Shown here piece by piece: positions 1 to 7,467 of a stretch of DNA of 64,000 nucleotides. This stretch comes from Streptomyces sp. MspMP-M5. GTDB lineage: Bacteria > Actinomycetota > Actinomycetes > Streptomycetales > Streptomycetaceae. The translations under genes and the position numbers were made by a program. Positions within the stretch are counted from its first letter, which is position 1. Every line of letters starts with the position of its first letter. The DNA lies in assembly GCF_000373585.1 (NCBI RefSeq), contig NZ_KB891882.1, positions 62,001 through 126,000 of the forward strand. Reading direction: 5' to 3'. Under the pieces are notes generated by a model that was not told the origin of the DNA, did no database searches, and saw nothing but the letters and a program-made list of their open reading frames with translations.

Positions 1-5
1 CAACC

Positions 6-38
6 GCCGGCCGGCCCGGGAATCTCCCGGCCGGCCCG
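6..38 (+). terminator. G+C-rich hairpin upstream of hflX
   Basis: Two near-complementary arms, GGCCGGCCCGGGA and TCCCGGCCGGCC, flank a three-base loop, with one bulged C. There is no T-run. It probably terminates the gene lying upstream of the window, but that gene is not visible. Confidence 0.4.
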
Positions 39-126
39 GACGTTGAGCAGACCGAACGGCACAGCCATTCCAGTCCCGACGGGACCCACCGGTCCCCGGG
101 GGGCTCCCTACGACGCAAAGGATCAA

Positions 127-1614
127 ATGACCTCCTCTTCTTCCCTTCCGCAGGACCGGCAGCGCCTCCCCGAGAGCCTTCGGGCCGACGCCCTGATGGA
201 AGAGGACGTCGCCTGGAGCCACGAGATCGACGGGGAGCGCGACGGCGACCAGTACGACCGCTCCGAGCGTGCGGCGCTGCGCCGCGTCGCCGGGCTCTCC
301 ACCGAGCTCGAGGACGTCACCGAGGTCGAGTACCGCCAGCTGCGCCTGGAGCGCGTGGTGCTCGTCGGTGTCTGGACCTCCGGCACGGTGCAGGACGCGG
401 AGAACTCCCTCGCCGAGCTGGCCGCGCTGGCCGAGACCGCCGGCGCCCAGGTGCTCGACGGCGTCATCCAGCGCCGCGACAAGCCCGACCCGGCCACCTA
501 CATCGGCTCCGGCAAGGCCCTGGAGCTGCGCGACATCGTGCTGGAGTCCGGGGCGGACACCGTCGTGTGCGACGGTGAGCTCTCCCCGGGCCAGCTGATC
601 CACCTGGAGGACGTCGTCAAGGTCAAGGTGGTCGACCGGACCGCCCTGATCCTCGACATCTTCGCCCAGCACGCCAAGTCCCGGGAGGGCAAGGCGCAGG
701 TCTCGCTGGCACAGATGCAGTACATGCTGCCCAGGCTCCGCGGCTGGGGTCAGTCGCTGTCCCGGCAGATGGGTGGCGGTGGCTCCGGTTCGGCGGGCGG
801 CGGCATGGCCACCCGTGGCCCCGGTGAGACCAAGATCGAGACGGACCGGCGGCGGATCCGCGAGAAGATGGCGAAGATGCGCCGGGAGATCGCGGAGATG
901 AAGACCGGCCGGGACGTCAAGCGCCAGGAGCGCCGGCGCAACAAGATCCCCTCGGTCGCCATCGCCGGCTACACCAACGCCGGCAAGTCCTCCCTGCTCA
1001 ACCGCCTCACCGGCGCCGGCGTCCTGGTGGAGAACGCCCTGTTCGCCACCCTGGACCCGACCGTCCGGCGGGCCGAGACCCCCACCGGGCGGCTCTACAC
1101 CCTCGCCGACACCGTCGGTTTCGTCCGCCACCTGCCGCACCACCTCGTCGAGGCGTTCCGCTCCACGATGGAGGAGGTCGCCGACGCCGACCTCATCCTG
1201 CACGTGGTCGACGGCTCGCACCCGGTGCCGGAGGAGCAGCTGGCCGCGGTCCGCGAGGTGATCCGCGACGTCGGCGCCACCCAGGTGCCCGAGATCGTGG
1301 TCGTCAACAAGGCCGACGCGGCCGACCCGCTGACGCTCCAGCGGCTGCTGCGCCAGGAGAAGCGCGCGTTGGTGGTCTCCGCCCGCACGGGCGAGGGCAT
1401 CGCGGAGCTGCGGGCTCTGCTGGACGCGGAACTCCCGCGTCCGCAGGTCGAGATCGAGGTGCTGGTGCCCTACACCCGGGGCGCACTGGTCGCGCGGGCG
1501 CACGCCGAGGGCGAGGTGCTCTCCGAGGAGCACACCGCCGAGGGCACGGTCCTCAAGGCCCGCGTCCATGAGGAACTGGCCGCCGAGTTCCGGCCGTTCG
1601 TCCCGGCCGCCTGA
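127..1614 (+). CDS. hflX: GTPase HflX
   Basis: Ribosome-associated GTPase of the HflX family (TRAFAC class, OBG-HflX group), known to split stalled or stressed 70S ribosomes in the cytoplasm. The 495-residue protein has the HflX N-terminal domain (GSGKALELRD near residue 128), a glycine-rich linker ending in GPGETKIETDRR (from about 215), then the G domain with P-loop GYTNAGKSSLLN (about 280), DTVGF (about 327) and NKAD (about 394). I chose the ATG at 127 because AAAGGA lies just upstream and the protein then starts MTSSSSLPQ, as Streptomyces HflX proteins do from memory. An in-frame TTG at 43 would add 28 low-complexity residues. The gene stands alone and ends in a strong terminator. Identification is secure. 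Confidence 0.96.
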   Translation: MTSSSSLPQDRQRLPESLRADALMEEDVAWSHEIDGERDGDQYDRSERAALRRVAGLSTELEDVTEVEYRQLRLERVVLVGVWTSGTVQDAENSLAELAALAETAGAQVLDGVIQRRDKPDPATYIGSGKALELRDIVLESGADTVVCDGELSPGQLIHLEDVVKVKVVDRTALILDIFAQHAKSREGKAQVSLAQMQYMLPRLRGWGQSLSRQMGGGGSGSAGGGMATRGPGETKIETDRRRIREKMAKMRREIAEMKTGRDVKRQERRRNKIPSVAIAGYTNAGKSSLLNRLTGAGVLVENALFATLDPTVRRAETPTGRLYTLADTVGFVRHLPHHLVEAFRSTMEEVADADLILHVVDGSHPVPEEQLAAVREVIRDVGATQVPEIVVVNKADAADPLTLQRLLRQEKRALVVSARTGEGIAELRALLDAELPRPQVEIEVLVPYTRGALVARAHAEGEVLSEEHTAEGTVLKARVHEELAAEFRPFVPAA

Positions 1615-1640
1615 CGGCCGGTCCGCGCCCGGCGCACATA

Positions 1641-1685
1641 CGGCGAAGGCCCGTCCCCGGATTCCCCGGGGGCGGGCCTTCGCCG
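1641..1685 (+). terminator. Terminator of hflX
   Basis: Perfect 13-bp stem (CGGCGAAGGCCCG pairing with CGGGCCTTCGCCG) extended by further G/C pairs inside. It lies 27 bases after the hflX stop and 76 bases before the stop of the convergent protease gene, so it may serve both. Confidence 0.85.
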
Positions 1686-1761
1686 TGTACCGCAGAGGTG
1701 GTGCGTGCGCGGTGTACGGGCGGGCGGCGCCGTCGCCCGGCACCGCCCGTCCGTCACGTCG

Positions 1762-2949
1762 CTACTGCTGGTTCGCCCACTTCTTGCTCATCGCGTCGAA
1801 GATCGACTTGGCCTCGGTGCCCAGGTGCGGGCCGGCCAGCCACTGGGCCGGACGCGGCCCCATCGACGTGTTGGAGATCAGCACCGGCTTGCCGTCCGCG
1901 CCCTTGATGAACCACGGGCCGCCGGACGAACCACCGGTCATGGTGCAGCCGATCCGGTACATGGTCGGCTTCTTGGCGTCCATCGTCAGCCGGGTCGGCT
2001 TGGTGGTGCAGGACTGCTCCGTCGCGCCGTCGAACGGCGGCTCGGCCGGGAAGCCCTGCGCCGTCAGGCTCGGGATCTTCGACATCGCCGGGGCACTGAA
2101 GTCCACCGCGTAGGCGCCGCCGGCCATCTCCTCCAGCGACTTGCCGCCGGTGCTCTCCTCCGGCTTCACGTGCATCAGCGCGAAGTCGTACGGAGCCATC
2201 GGCACGCCCGGGACGTCACCGCCGCCGGCGATCCACTCCTTGGACGTCGCCATGTCGTCCGCCCACCACTTGCCGGAAGGGACGCGGTCCTCGAACGGCG
2301 TGGTCTTCATCTGGGCGGCCGACGCGCCGGTCCGGTTGAAGTTCGGCACGAACATCATGTTCCGGTACCAGCCGCCGTTCTTGCCGGCGTGCACGCAGTG
2401 CGCCGCGGTCCACACGAGGTTGGACTTGCCCGGGTGGGCCGGGTCCTTGACCACGGTGGCGGAGCAGCGCGACTCGCCCTTCGGCGTGCTGAACAGCAGC
2501 AGGCCGATGCCCGGCGCGGTGGAGGTGTACGGCGTCTGCACCGAGCGCGCGGGGACGGCCGTCGGCTCCGGGTCGGTCTTGCCCTGGTCCTCGGTGATGT
2601 CCGAGGTCTTGCTCGGGTCCTGGGGCGGCTTGACCTTATTGATCTTGTCCGGGTCCCAGAAGTTCTTGATGACCGGGTTGATGAACTCCCCGGCCTCGCG
2701 GAGCCACTTGTCCTTGTCCCAGTTCTTCCACTCCCCGTTCTTCCACTTGTCCAGGTCGACGCCGTGCTCCTTGAGCTTGTCCTGGAGGTCCTTGGGGATC
2801 TTGATCGCACCCCCGCCCGAGGTGTCCTGGGCCGACTCCGACGGCTTGGCGTCCGCGTTGTCGCCGGACGGGCCGCAGCCGGTCGCGGTCAGCGCCACGA
2901 TGGCGGTGAGGGCGGCGGCCGCTAGCACGGGCCGACGTATCGATCGCAT
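1762..2949 (-). CDS. Secreted trypsin-like serine protease, lipoprotein
   Basis: Exported S1-family (chymotrypsin-fold) serine peptidase of 395 residues. The N-terminus has basic residues, a hydrophobic stretch and a lipobox-like TATGC with Cys25, so membrane anchoring by lipidation is likely. Residues 45-130 are a charged, tryptophan- and lysine-rich spacer of unknown role. The catalytic triad is visible: His184 in WTAAHC, Asp255 in YDFALMH and Ser342 in GGSSGGPW. The ATG start is preceded by GGGGGAG at a normal distance. The gene converges on hflX and diverges from the siderophore operon, and nothing ties it to siderophore production. The substrate is unknown. The enzyme class is confident, the lipoprotein call moderate. 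Confidence 0.88.
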   Translation of the reverse strand: MRSIRRPVLAAAALTAIVALTATGCGPSGDNADAKPSESAQDTSGGGAIKIPKDLQDKLKEHGVDLDKWKNGEWKNWDKDKWLREAGEFINPVIKNFWDPDKINKVKPPQDPSKTSDITEDQGKTDPEPTAVPARSVQTPYTSTAPGIGLLLFSTPKGESRCSATVVKDPAHPGKSNLVWTAAHCVHAGKNGGWYRNMMFVPNFNRTGASAAQMKTTPFEDRVPSGKWWADDMATSKEWIAGGGDVPGVPMAPYDFALMHVKPEESTGGKSLEEMAGGAYAVDFSAPAMSKIPSLTAQGFPAEPPFDGATEQSCTTKPTRLTMDAKKPTMYRIGCTMTGGSSGGPWFIKGADGKPVLISNTSMGPRPAQWLAGPHLGTEAKSIFDAMSKKWANQQ

Positions 2950-2978
2950 GGGTGGTTCTCCCCCTGTGTCAAACGGGC

Positions 2979-2995
2979 TGAGCCGGTGCGGCTCA
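2979..2995. promoter_or_regulatory. Palindrome between protease and siderophore operon
   Basis: TGAGCCG and CGGCTCA arms, 7 bp and perfect, around a GTG spacer. It lies 30 bases upstream of the protease start and 234 bases upstream of the siderophore operon start. It could be an operator. I found no match to the 19-bp iron-box consensus in this 280-base intergenic region. Confidence 0.35.
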
Positions 2996-3229
2996 TGAGT
3001 GGTGCCCCCGTCCGGCTCTTGTCATGAACCGCAAGATCCGGGTGCAGCCCCCCACTATGCCGGTGTTCGGAGGGACGGCGGTACTCGGGGCCCTGGTTCC
3101 CGACGTCAAGGATCTTGCCCTCGGCCGTGTTCCCGCGCGGGTGCCGTCGTTGGTACGTACGGGGGACGGCCGCTGCCCGCCGGGCCCGCGCGGTACCCGA
3201 CAGTTCACCAGCAGGAGGACACAACTGCC

Positions 3230-4624
3230 GTGGCGTTGACCGAAACCGTGCCGGCGGCCGCACCGCCGGCCCACGAGGGGATCCTGCGCCGCCAGGCCCT
3301 GCGTGAGTCCGCCGCCCGTACGTATGCGCGCTCGTTGCCGATCGTCCCGGTGCGCGCCCGCGGGCTGACCATCGAGGGCGCCGACGGCCGCCGCTATCTC
3401 GACTGCCTCTCCGGTGCCGGCACCCTTGCGCTGGGCCACAACCACCCCGTGATCCTGGAAGCCATCCGCACCGTCCTCGACTCCGGCGCGCCGCTGCACA
3501 TCCTCGACCTCGCCACCCCGGTCAAGGACGCCTTCGTCACCGAGCTGTTCGCCACCCTGCCCGGGGAGTTGGCCGAAAAAGGCCGGATCCAGTTCTGCGG
3601 ACCGGCCGGCACGGACGCCGTCGAGGCCGCCCTCACCCTCGTCCGCACCGCCACCGGCCGGGAGGGCCTGCTGGCCTTCTCCGGCGCCTACCACGGCATG
3701 ACCGCGGACGCCCTGACCGCCTCCGGCGGCGCCCGGCACCCCGGCGCGACCCGGCTGCCCTACCCCTACGCCTACCGCTGCCCCTTCGGCGTCGGCGGCG
3801 AACGCGGCGCCGAACTCTCCGCGCGGTGGACCGAGAACCTCCTCGACGACCCCAAGGGCGGGGTGCCCCGCCCCGCCGGGATGATCCTCGAACCGGTCCA
3901 GGGCGAGGGCGGCGTGATCCCCGCCCCGGACGGCTGGCTGCGCCGGATGCGCGAGATCACCGCCGCCCGCTCCGTCCCCCTCATCGTCGACGAGGTGCAG
4001 ACCGGCGTCGGCCGCACCGGCACCTTCTGGGCCGTCGAGCAGAGCGGCATCGTGCCCGACGTCCTGGTCCTGTCCAAGGCCATCGGCGGCAGCCTCCCGC
4101 TCGCCGTCATCGTCTACCGCGAGGAGTTGGACGCCTGGCGCCCCGGCGCCCACGCCGGCACCTTCCGCGGCAACCAGCTCGCCATGGCCGCCGGCACCGC
4201 CACCCTCGCCTACGTCCGCCGCAACGGCCTCGCCGCCCGCGCCGCCGAGCTCGGCGCCACCATGCTCGCCCGGCTGCGCGCACTGGCCGCCGCCCACGAC
4301 TGCATCGGCGACGTCCGCGGCCGCGGCCTGATGCTCGGCCTGGAACTCGTCGACCGCGACGCCGGCGCCGACGCGCTGGGCGCCCGCCCCGCCGACCCGG
4401 TGCTGGCCGCCGCCGTCCAACGGGCCTGCCTCGACCGCGGCCTGATCGTCGAACTCGGCGGCCGGCACTCCGCCGTCGTCCGGCTGCTGCCGCCCCTGAC
4501 CCTCACCGACGAACAGGCGGACGCGGTCCTGGACCGCCTCGCCGACGCCATCGCGGCGGCCGTCCGCACCACCCCCGGGCCCCCGGGATCGTCCCCCACC
4601 ACACTGCGAGGCACCCCCGCATGA
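3230..4624 (+). CDS. Diaminobutyrate--2-oxoglutarate aminotransferase (class III PLP enzyme), siderophore operon
   Basis: Class III pyridoxal-phosphate aminotransferase of 464 residues, similar to enzymes that make L-2,4-diaminobutyrate from aspartate semialdehyde and glutamate (RhbA, AcsF type). The cofactor lysine is in LSKAIGGSLPL (Lys283), preceded by DEVQTGVGRTG (about 254) and SGAYHGMT. A GTG start at 3230 is chosen because AGGAGG sits at 3213-3218 and the family alignment begins soon after. The longer frame from 2999 runs through the promoter region. The stop overlaps the ATG of the next gene (ATGA), so the two are translationally coupled. In S. coelicolor the corresponding locus is, from memory, SCO5799-SCO5801. 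Substrate assignment is by context, and ornithine- or lysine-type substrates are not excluded. Confidence 0.85.
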   Translation: MALTETVPAAAPPAHEGILRRQALRESAARTYARSLPIVPVRARGLTIEGADGRRYLDCLSGAGTLALGHNHPVILEAIRTVLDSGAPLHILDLATPVKDAFVTELFATLPGELAEKGRIQFCGPAGTDAVEAALTLVRTATGREGLLAFSGAYHGMTADALTASGGARHPGATRLPYPYAYRCPFGVGGERGAELSARWTENLLDDPKGGVPRPAGMILEPVQGEGGVIPAPDGWLRRMREITAARSVPLIVDEVQTGVGRTGTFWAVEQSGIVPDVLVLSKAIGGSLPLAVIVYREELDAWRPGAHAGTFRGNQLAMAAGTATLAYVRRNGLAARAAELGATMLARLRALAAAHDCIGDVRGRGLMLGLELVDRDAGADALGARPADPVLAAAVQRACLDRGLIVELGGRHSAVVRLLPPLTLTDEQADAVLDRLADAIAAAVRTTPGPPGSSPTTLRGTPA

Positions 4625-6645
4625 ACGAACGCCCCGGCTCCGACGGCACCCACGCCGCCGAACGGCTCCCCGCCCCCCACCAGGGCGCCGGCCTCATCGA
4701 GCCGTCCGTCCCCCGCCAGGGGCGCCGCCCCGGCGACGACACCTGCCACCAGCAGACCCCGGCCGCCGGCCACCGCGCCCCCGGCCGGCCCGACCCCGTG
4801 CGTCACCCCGACGCCGACCCCCTCGACCACCCGGACCCGGCCGTCGCCGCCGACGCCGCCGGCATCGAGAACCTCCTGCGCTGCTGGCTCCGCGAACACG
4901 GCACCGCCCGCCCCGTCGCCGGCCGGCTGCGCCTCCCGCTGCACGCCAGCGCCACCGCCCTGCACATCCCCGTCCGCTACTGGTCCGCCACCGGCTGGCA
5001 CCGCCTGGGCGCCCCCGCCCTCGAAGGCACCCCGCCCGGCTCCGCCCCGCTGGACGCCGTCACCCTCGCCGCCCTGCTGCGCCGCGAGGCCGCGCACGGC
5101 GGCGACCGGCGGGCCTCGGACGGCGGCGAACACCGGGTCGCCGACGGCGACGAACCGCCCGCCGCGGACGACACCCCGCAGGCCCCGGACGGCGACGGCG
5201 CCGAACTGGTCGGCCGGGTCGCCAACTCCGTACGGAACACCGCCCTGTTCATCGCCGACCGGCGCGCCCGCCCCGCCGAGGAGCCGGGCTCCCGTTTCCT
5301 GGACGCCGAGCAGTCTCTCCTCCTGGGCCACCCCCTGCACCCCACGCCCAAGAGCCGCGAGGGCCTCACCGACGCCGAGCTCGGCGCCTACTCGCCCGAA
5401 CTCCGCGGCGCCTTCCCGCTCCACTGGATGGCCGTCGACCCCTCCGCCGTCGCCACCGACTCCGCCTGGACCGAGCGCGGCCGCACCGTACCGGCCGCCC
5501 AACTCGCCGCCGAACTGGCCGGCGACGGACTGCCGCTCCCCGAGGGCACCGTGCCGCTGCCGCTCCACCCCTGGCAGGCCCGGGACCTCGCCGCCCGCCC
5601 GGAGACCGCCGCGCTGCGCGACGCCGGACTGCTGCACGACCTCGGCCCGCACGGACCCCACTGGTACCCCACCTCCTCCGTCCGCACGGTCTGCCGCCCC
5701 GGCGCACCCGCGATGCTCAAGCTCTCGCTGGGCGTCCGCATCACCAACTCCCGCCGGGAGAACCTCCGCAAGGAGCTGCTGCGCGGCGTCGAGGTCCACC
5801 GGCTGCTGCGCACCGGCCTGGCCGCGCAGTGGCAGGCGGCCTTCCCCGCCGCCCCCGGCTTCGACATCGTCCGCGACCCCGCCTACCTCGCCGTCGACGG
5901 CCCGGACGGCACCCCCGTCCAGGGCTTCGACGTCGTCATCCGCCACCAGCCCTTCGGCCCCGACGAGGACGCCGTCTGCATCGCCGGGCTCACCGCACCG
6001 CGCCCCTGGCCCGACCACGGCGCGATGCGCTCGCGGCTGGAGAGCGTGGTCGGCGCGCTCAGCGCCCGCACCGGGCGGCCGGCCGGCGCGGTGGCCACGG
6101 AGTGGTTCCTGCGCTACCTCGAAGCGGTCGTCCGGCCCGTCCTCTGGCTCGACGGGACGGCCGGCGTCGCCCTGGAGGCCCACCAGCAGAACACCCTCGT
6201 CCTGCTGGACGCCGACGGCTGGCCGGCCGGCGGCCGCTACCGCGACAACCAGGGCTACTACTTCCGGGCCTCCCGCCGCGCCGAACTGGAGCGCCGGCTG
6301 CCCGGCATCGGCGCCGCCAGCGACACCTTCGTCGCCGACGACGTCACCGACGAACGCTTCGCCTACTACCTCGGCATCAACAACGTCCTCGGTCTCATCG
6401 GGGCGTTCGGCGCGGCCCGCCTGATCCGCGAGGAGGTGCTGCTCGCCGCCTTCCGCCGCTTCCTCGCCGACGCCGCCACGGCCCCCCGGGCCCACCGCTC
6501 CACCCTGCCGGAGCTGCTGCTCTCCGCCCGCACCCTGCGCTGCAAGGCCAACCTCGCCACCCGGCTGCACGGCCTGGACGAGCTCGTCGGCCCCGTCGAC
6601 ACCCAGTCCGTCTACGTCACCCTGTCCAACCCGCTCGCGCTCTAG
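4621..6645 (+). CDS. IucA/IucC family NIS siderophore synthetase (first copy)
   Basis: ATP-dependent NRPS-independent siderophore synthetase that condenses a carboxylate such as citrate with an amine or hydroxamate. The 674-residue protein has a proline- and histidine-rich N-terminal leader of about 75 residues, then the conserved GHPLHPTPKSREG (about 235), HPWQ (about 315), SSVRTVCRP (about 350), KLSLGVRITNSRREN (about 366) and EAHQQN (about 518). These are the ATP- and substrate-binding motifs of the family, and a FhuF-like C-terminal region follows. The ATG overlaps the aminotransferase stop by ATGA. It is probably the RhbC/IucA-like partner of the second synthetase downstream. Family assignment is certain, the substrate is inferred. 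Confidence 0.92.
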   Translation: MNERPGSDGTHAAERLPAPHQGAGLIEPSVPRQGRRPGDDTCHQQTPAAGHRAPGRPDPVRHPDADPLDHPDPAVAADAAGIENLLRCWLREHGTARPVAGRLRLPLHASATALHIPVRYWSATGWHRLGAPALEGTPPGSAPLDAVTLAALLRREAAHGGDRRASDGGEHRVADGDEPPAADDTPQAPDGDGAELVGRVANSVRNTALFIADRRARPAEEPGSRFLDAEQSLLLGHPLHPTPKSREGLTDAELGAYSPELRGAFPLHWMAVDPSAVATDSAWTERGRTVPAAQLAAELAGDGLPLPEGTVPLPLHPWQARDLAARPETAALRDAGLLHDLGPHGPHWYPTSSVRTVCRPGAPAMLKLSLGVRITNSRRENLRKELLRGVEVHRLLRTGLAAQWQAAFPAAPGFDIVRDPAYLAVDGPDGTPVQGFDVVIRHQPFGPDEDAVCIAGLTAPRPWPDHGAMRSRLESVVGALSARTGRPAGAVATEWFLRYLEAVVRPVLWLDGTAGVALEAHQQNTLVLLDADGWPAGGRYRDNQGYYFRASRRAELERRLPGIGAASDTFVADDVTDERFAYYLGINNVLGLIGAFGAARLIREEVLLAAFRRFLADAATAPRAHRSTLPELLLSARTLRCKANLATRLHGLDELVGPVDTQSVYVTLSNPLAL

Positions 6646-6681
6646 ACCCTGTCGTCCCCCAGCCCCACAGGAGAGCGTCAC

Positions 6682-7362
6682 GTGCCCTCGACCGCATCCG
6701 GCCCCACCTCCGCGCCGGACGACACCCGCGGCGACCCGCCCGCGCCCCACCCCGGCGCGACGCCGCCCGCAGCCCCCACCCCGGCCGCGGGCCCGCTGCT
6801 GGACGACCTCGCCGGCTGGCCGCCGGCCGACACCCCCGCCGGGCCGTTCGCCCTCGTCCCCGTGGAGCCGGACCGCGACCTGGACCGGATCACCGCCTGG
6901 ATGAACGATCCGGCCGTCGCCGCCTTCTGGGAGCTGGCCGGCCCCCCGGAGACCACCGCCGCCCATCTGCGCACCCAACTGGACGGCGACGGCCGCAGCG
7001 TGCCCTGCCTGGGCGTCCTGGACGGCGTCCCGATGAGCTACTGGGAGATCTACCGCGCCGACCTGGACCGCCTCGCCGGCTACTACCGTGCCCGGCCCCA
7101 CGACACCGGCATCCACCTGCTCATCGGCGGCAGCGGCGACCGCGGCCGCGGCCTCGGCACCGCGCTGCTGCGCGCCACCGCCGACCTCGTCCTCGACCAC
7201 CGCCCGCGCTGCGCGCGCGTTCTGGCCGAGCCCGACCTGCGCAACACCGGCTCCGTCGCGGCGTTCCTCGGCGCCGGCTTCCGCTACGCCGAGGAGATCG
7301 AACTCCCCGAGAAGCGCGCGGCGTTGATGATCCGCGACCGCGCGCACCGCCACCGGCTCTGA
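6682..7362 (+). CDS. GNAT acetyltransferase, siderophore-type (IucB/RhbD-like)
   Basis: GNAT-fold N-acyltransferase of 226 residues, resembling the group that acylates N-hydroxylated diamines in hydroxamate siderophore pathways (IucB, RhbD, Acetyltransf_8). Residues 1-50 are a low-complexity Pro/Ala leader. The catalytic domain begins around FALVPVEPDRDLD and has the acetyl-CoA loop GDRGRGLGTALL and the C-terminal LRNTGSVAAFLGAGF. A GTG start at 6682 follows AGGAGA with 7-base spacing. The gene lies 36 bases after the first synthetase, so it is in the same operon. The expected partner, a flavin-dependent amine hydroxylase, is not in this window. Confidence 0.85.
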   Translation: MPSTASGPTSAPDDTRGDPPAPHPGATPPAAPTPAAGPLLDDLAGWPPADTPAGPFALVPVEPDRDLDRITAWMNDPAVAAFWELAGPPETTAAHLRTQLDGDGRSVPCLGVLDGVPMSYWEIYRADLDRLAGYYRARPHDTGIHLLIGGSGDRGRGLGTALLRATADLVLDHRPRCARVLAEPDLRNTGSVAAFLGAGFRYAEEIELPEKRAALMIRDRAHRHRL

Positions 7363-7364
7363 CT

Positions 7365-7390
7365 CCGGGGCCGTCCGTCGACGGCCCCGG
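7365..7390 (+). terminator. Intra-operon hairpin between acetyltransferase and second synthetase
   Basis: CCGGGGCCGTC and GACGGCCCCGG form a perfect 11-bp stem with a CGTC loop, starting 3 bases after the acetyltransferase stop. There is no T-run. It may attenuate transcription or stabilise the upstream mRNA end. Confidence 0.55.
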
Positions 7391-7467
7391 TCCGGTCCGC
7401 CATCCACCCCGCCGGTCCGGTTGTCCCCCGCACGTGCCGGGCCGGTCCCGTCCCGAGGAGTCCCACC

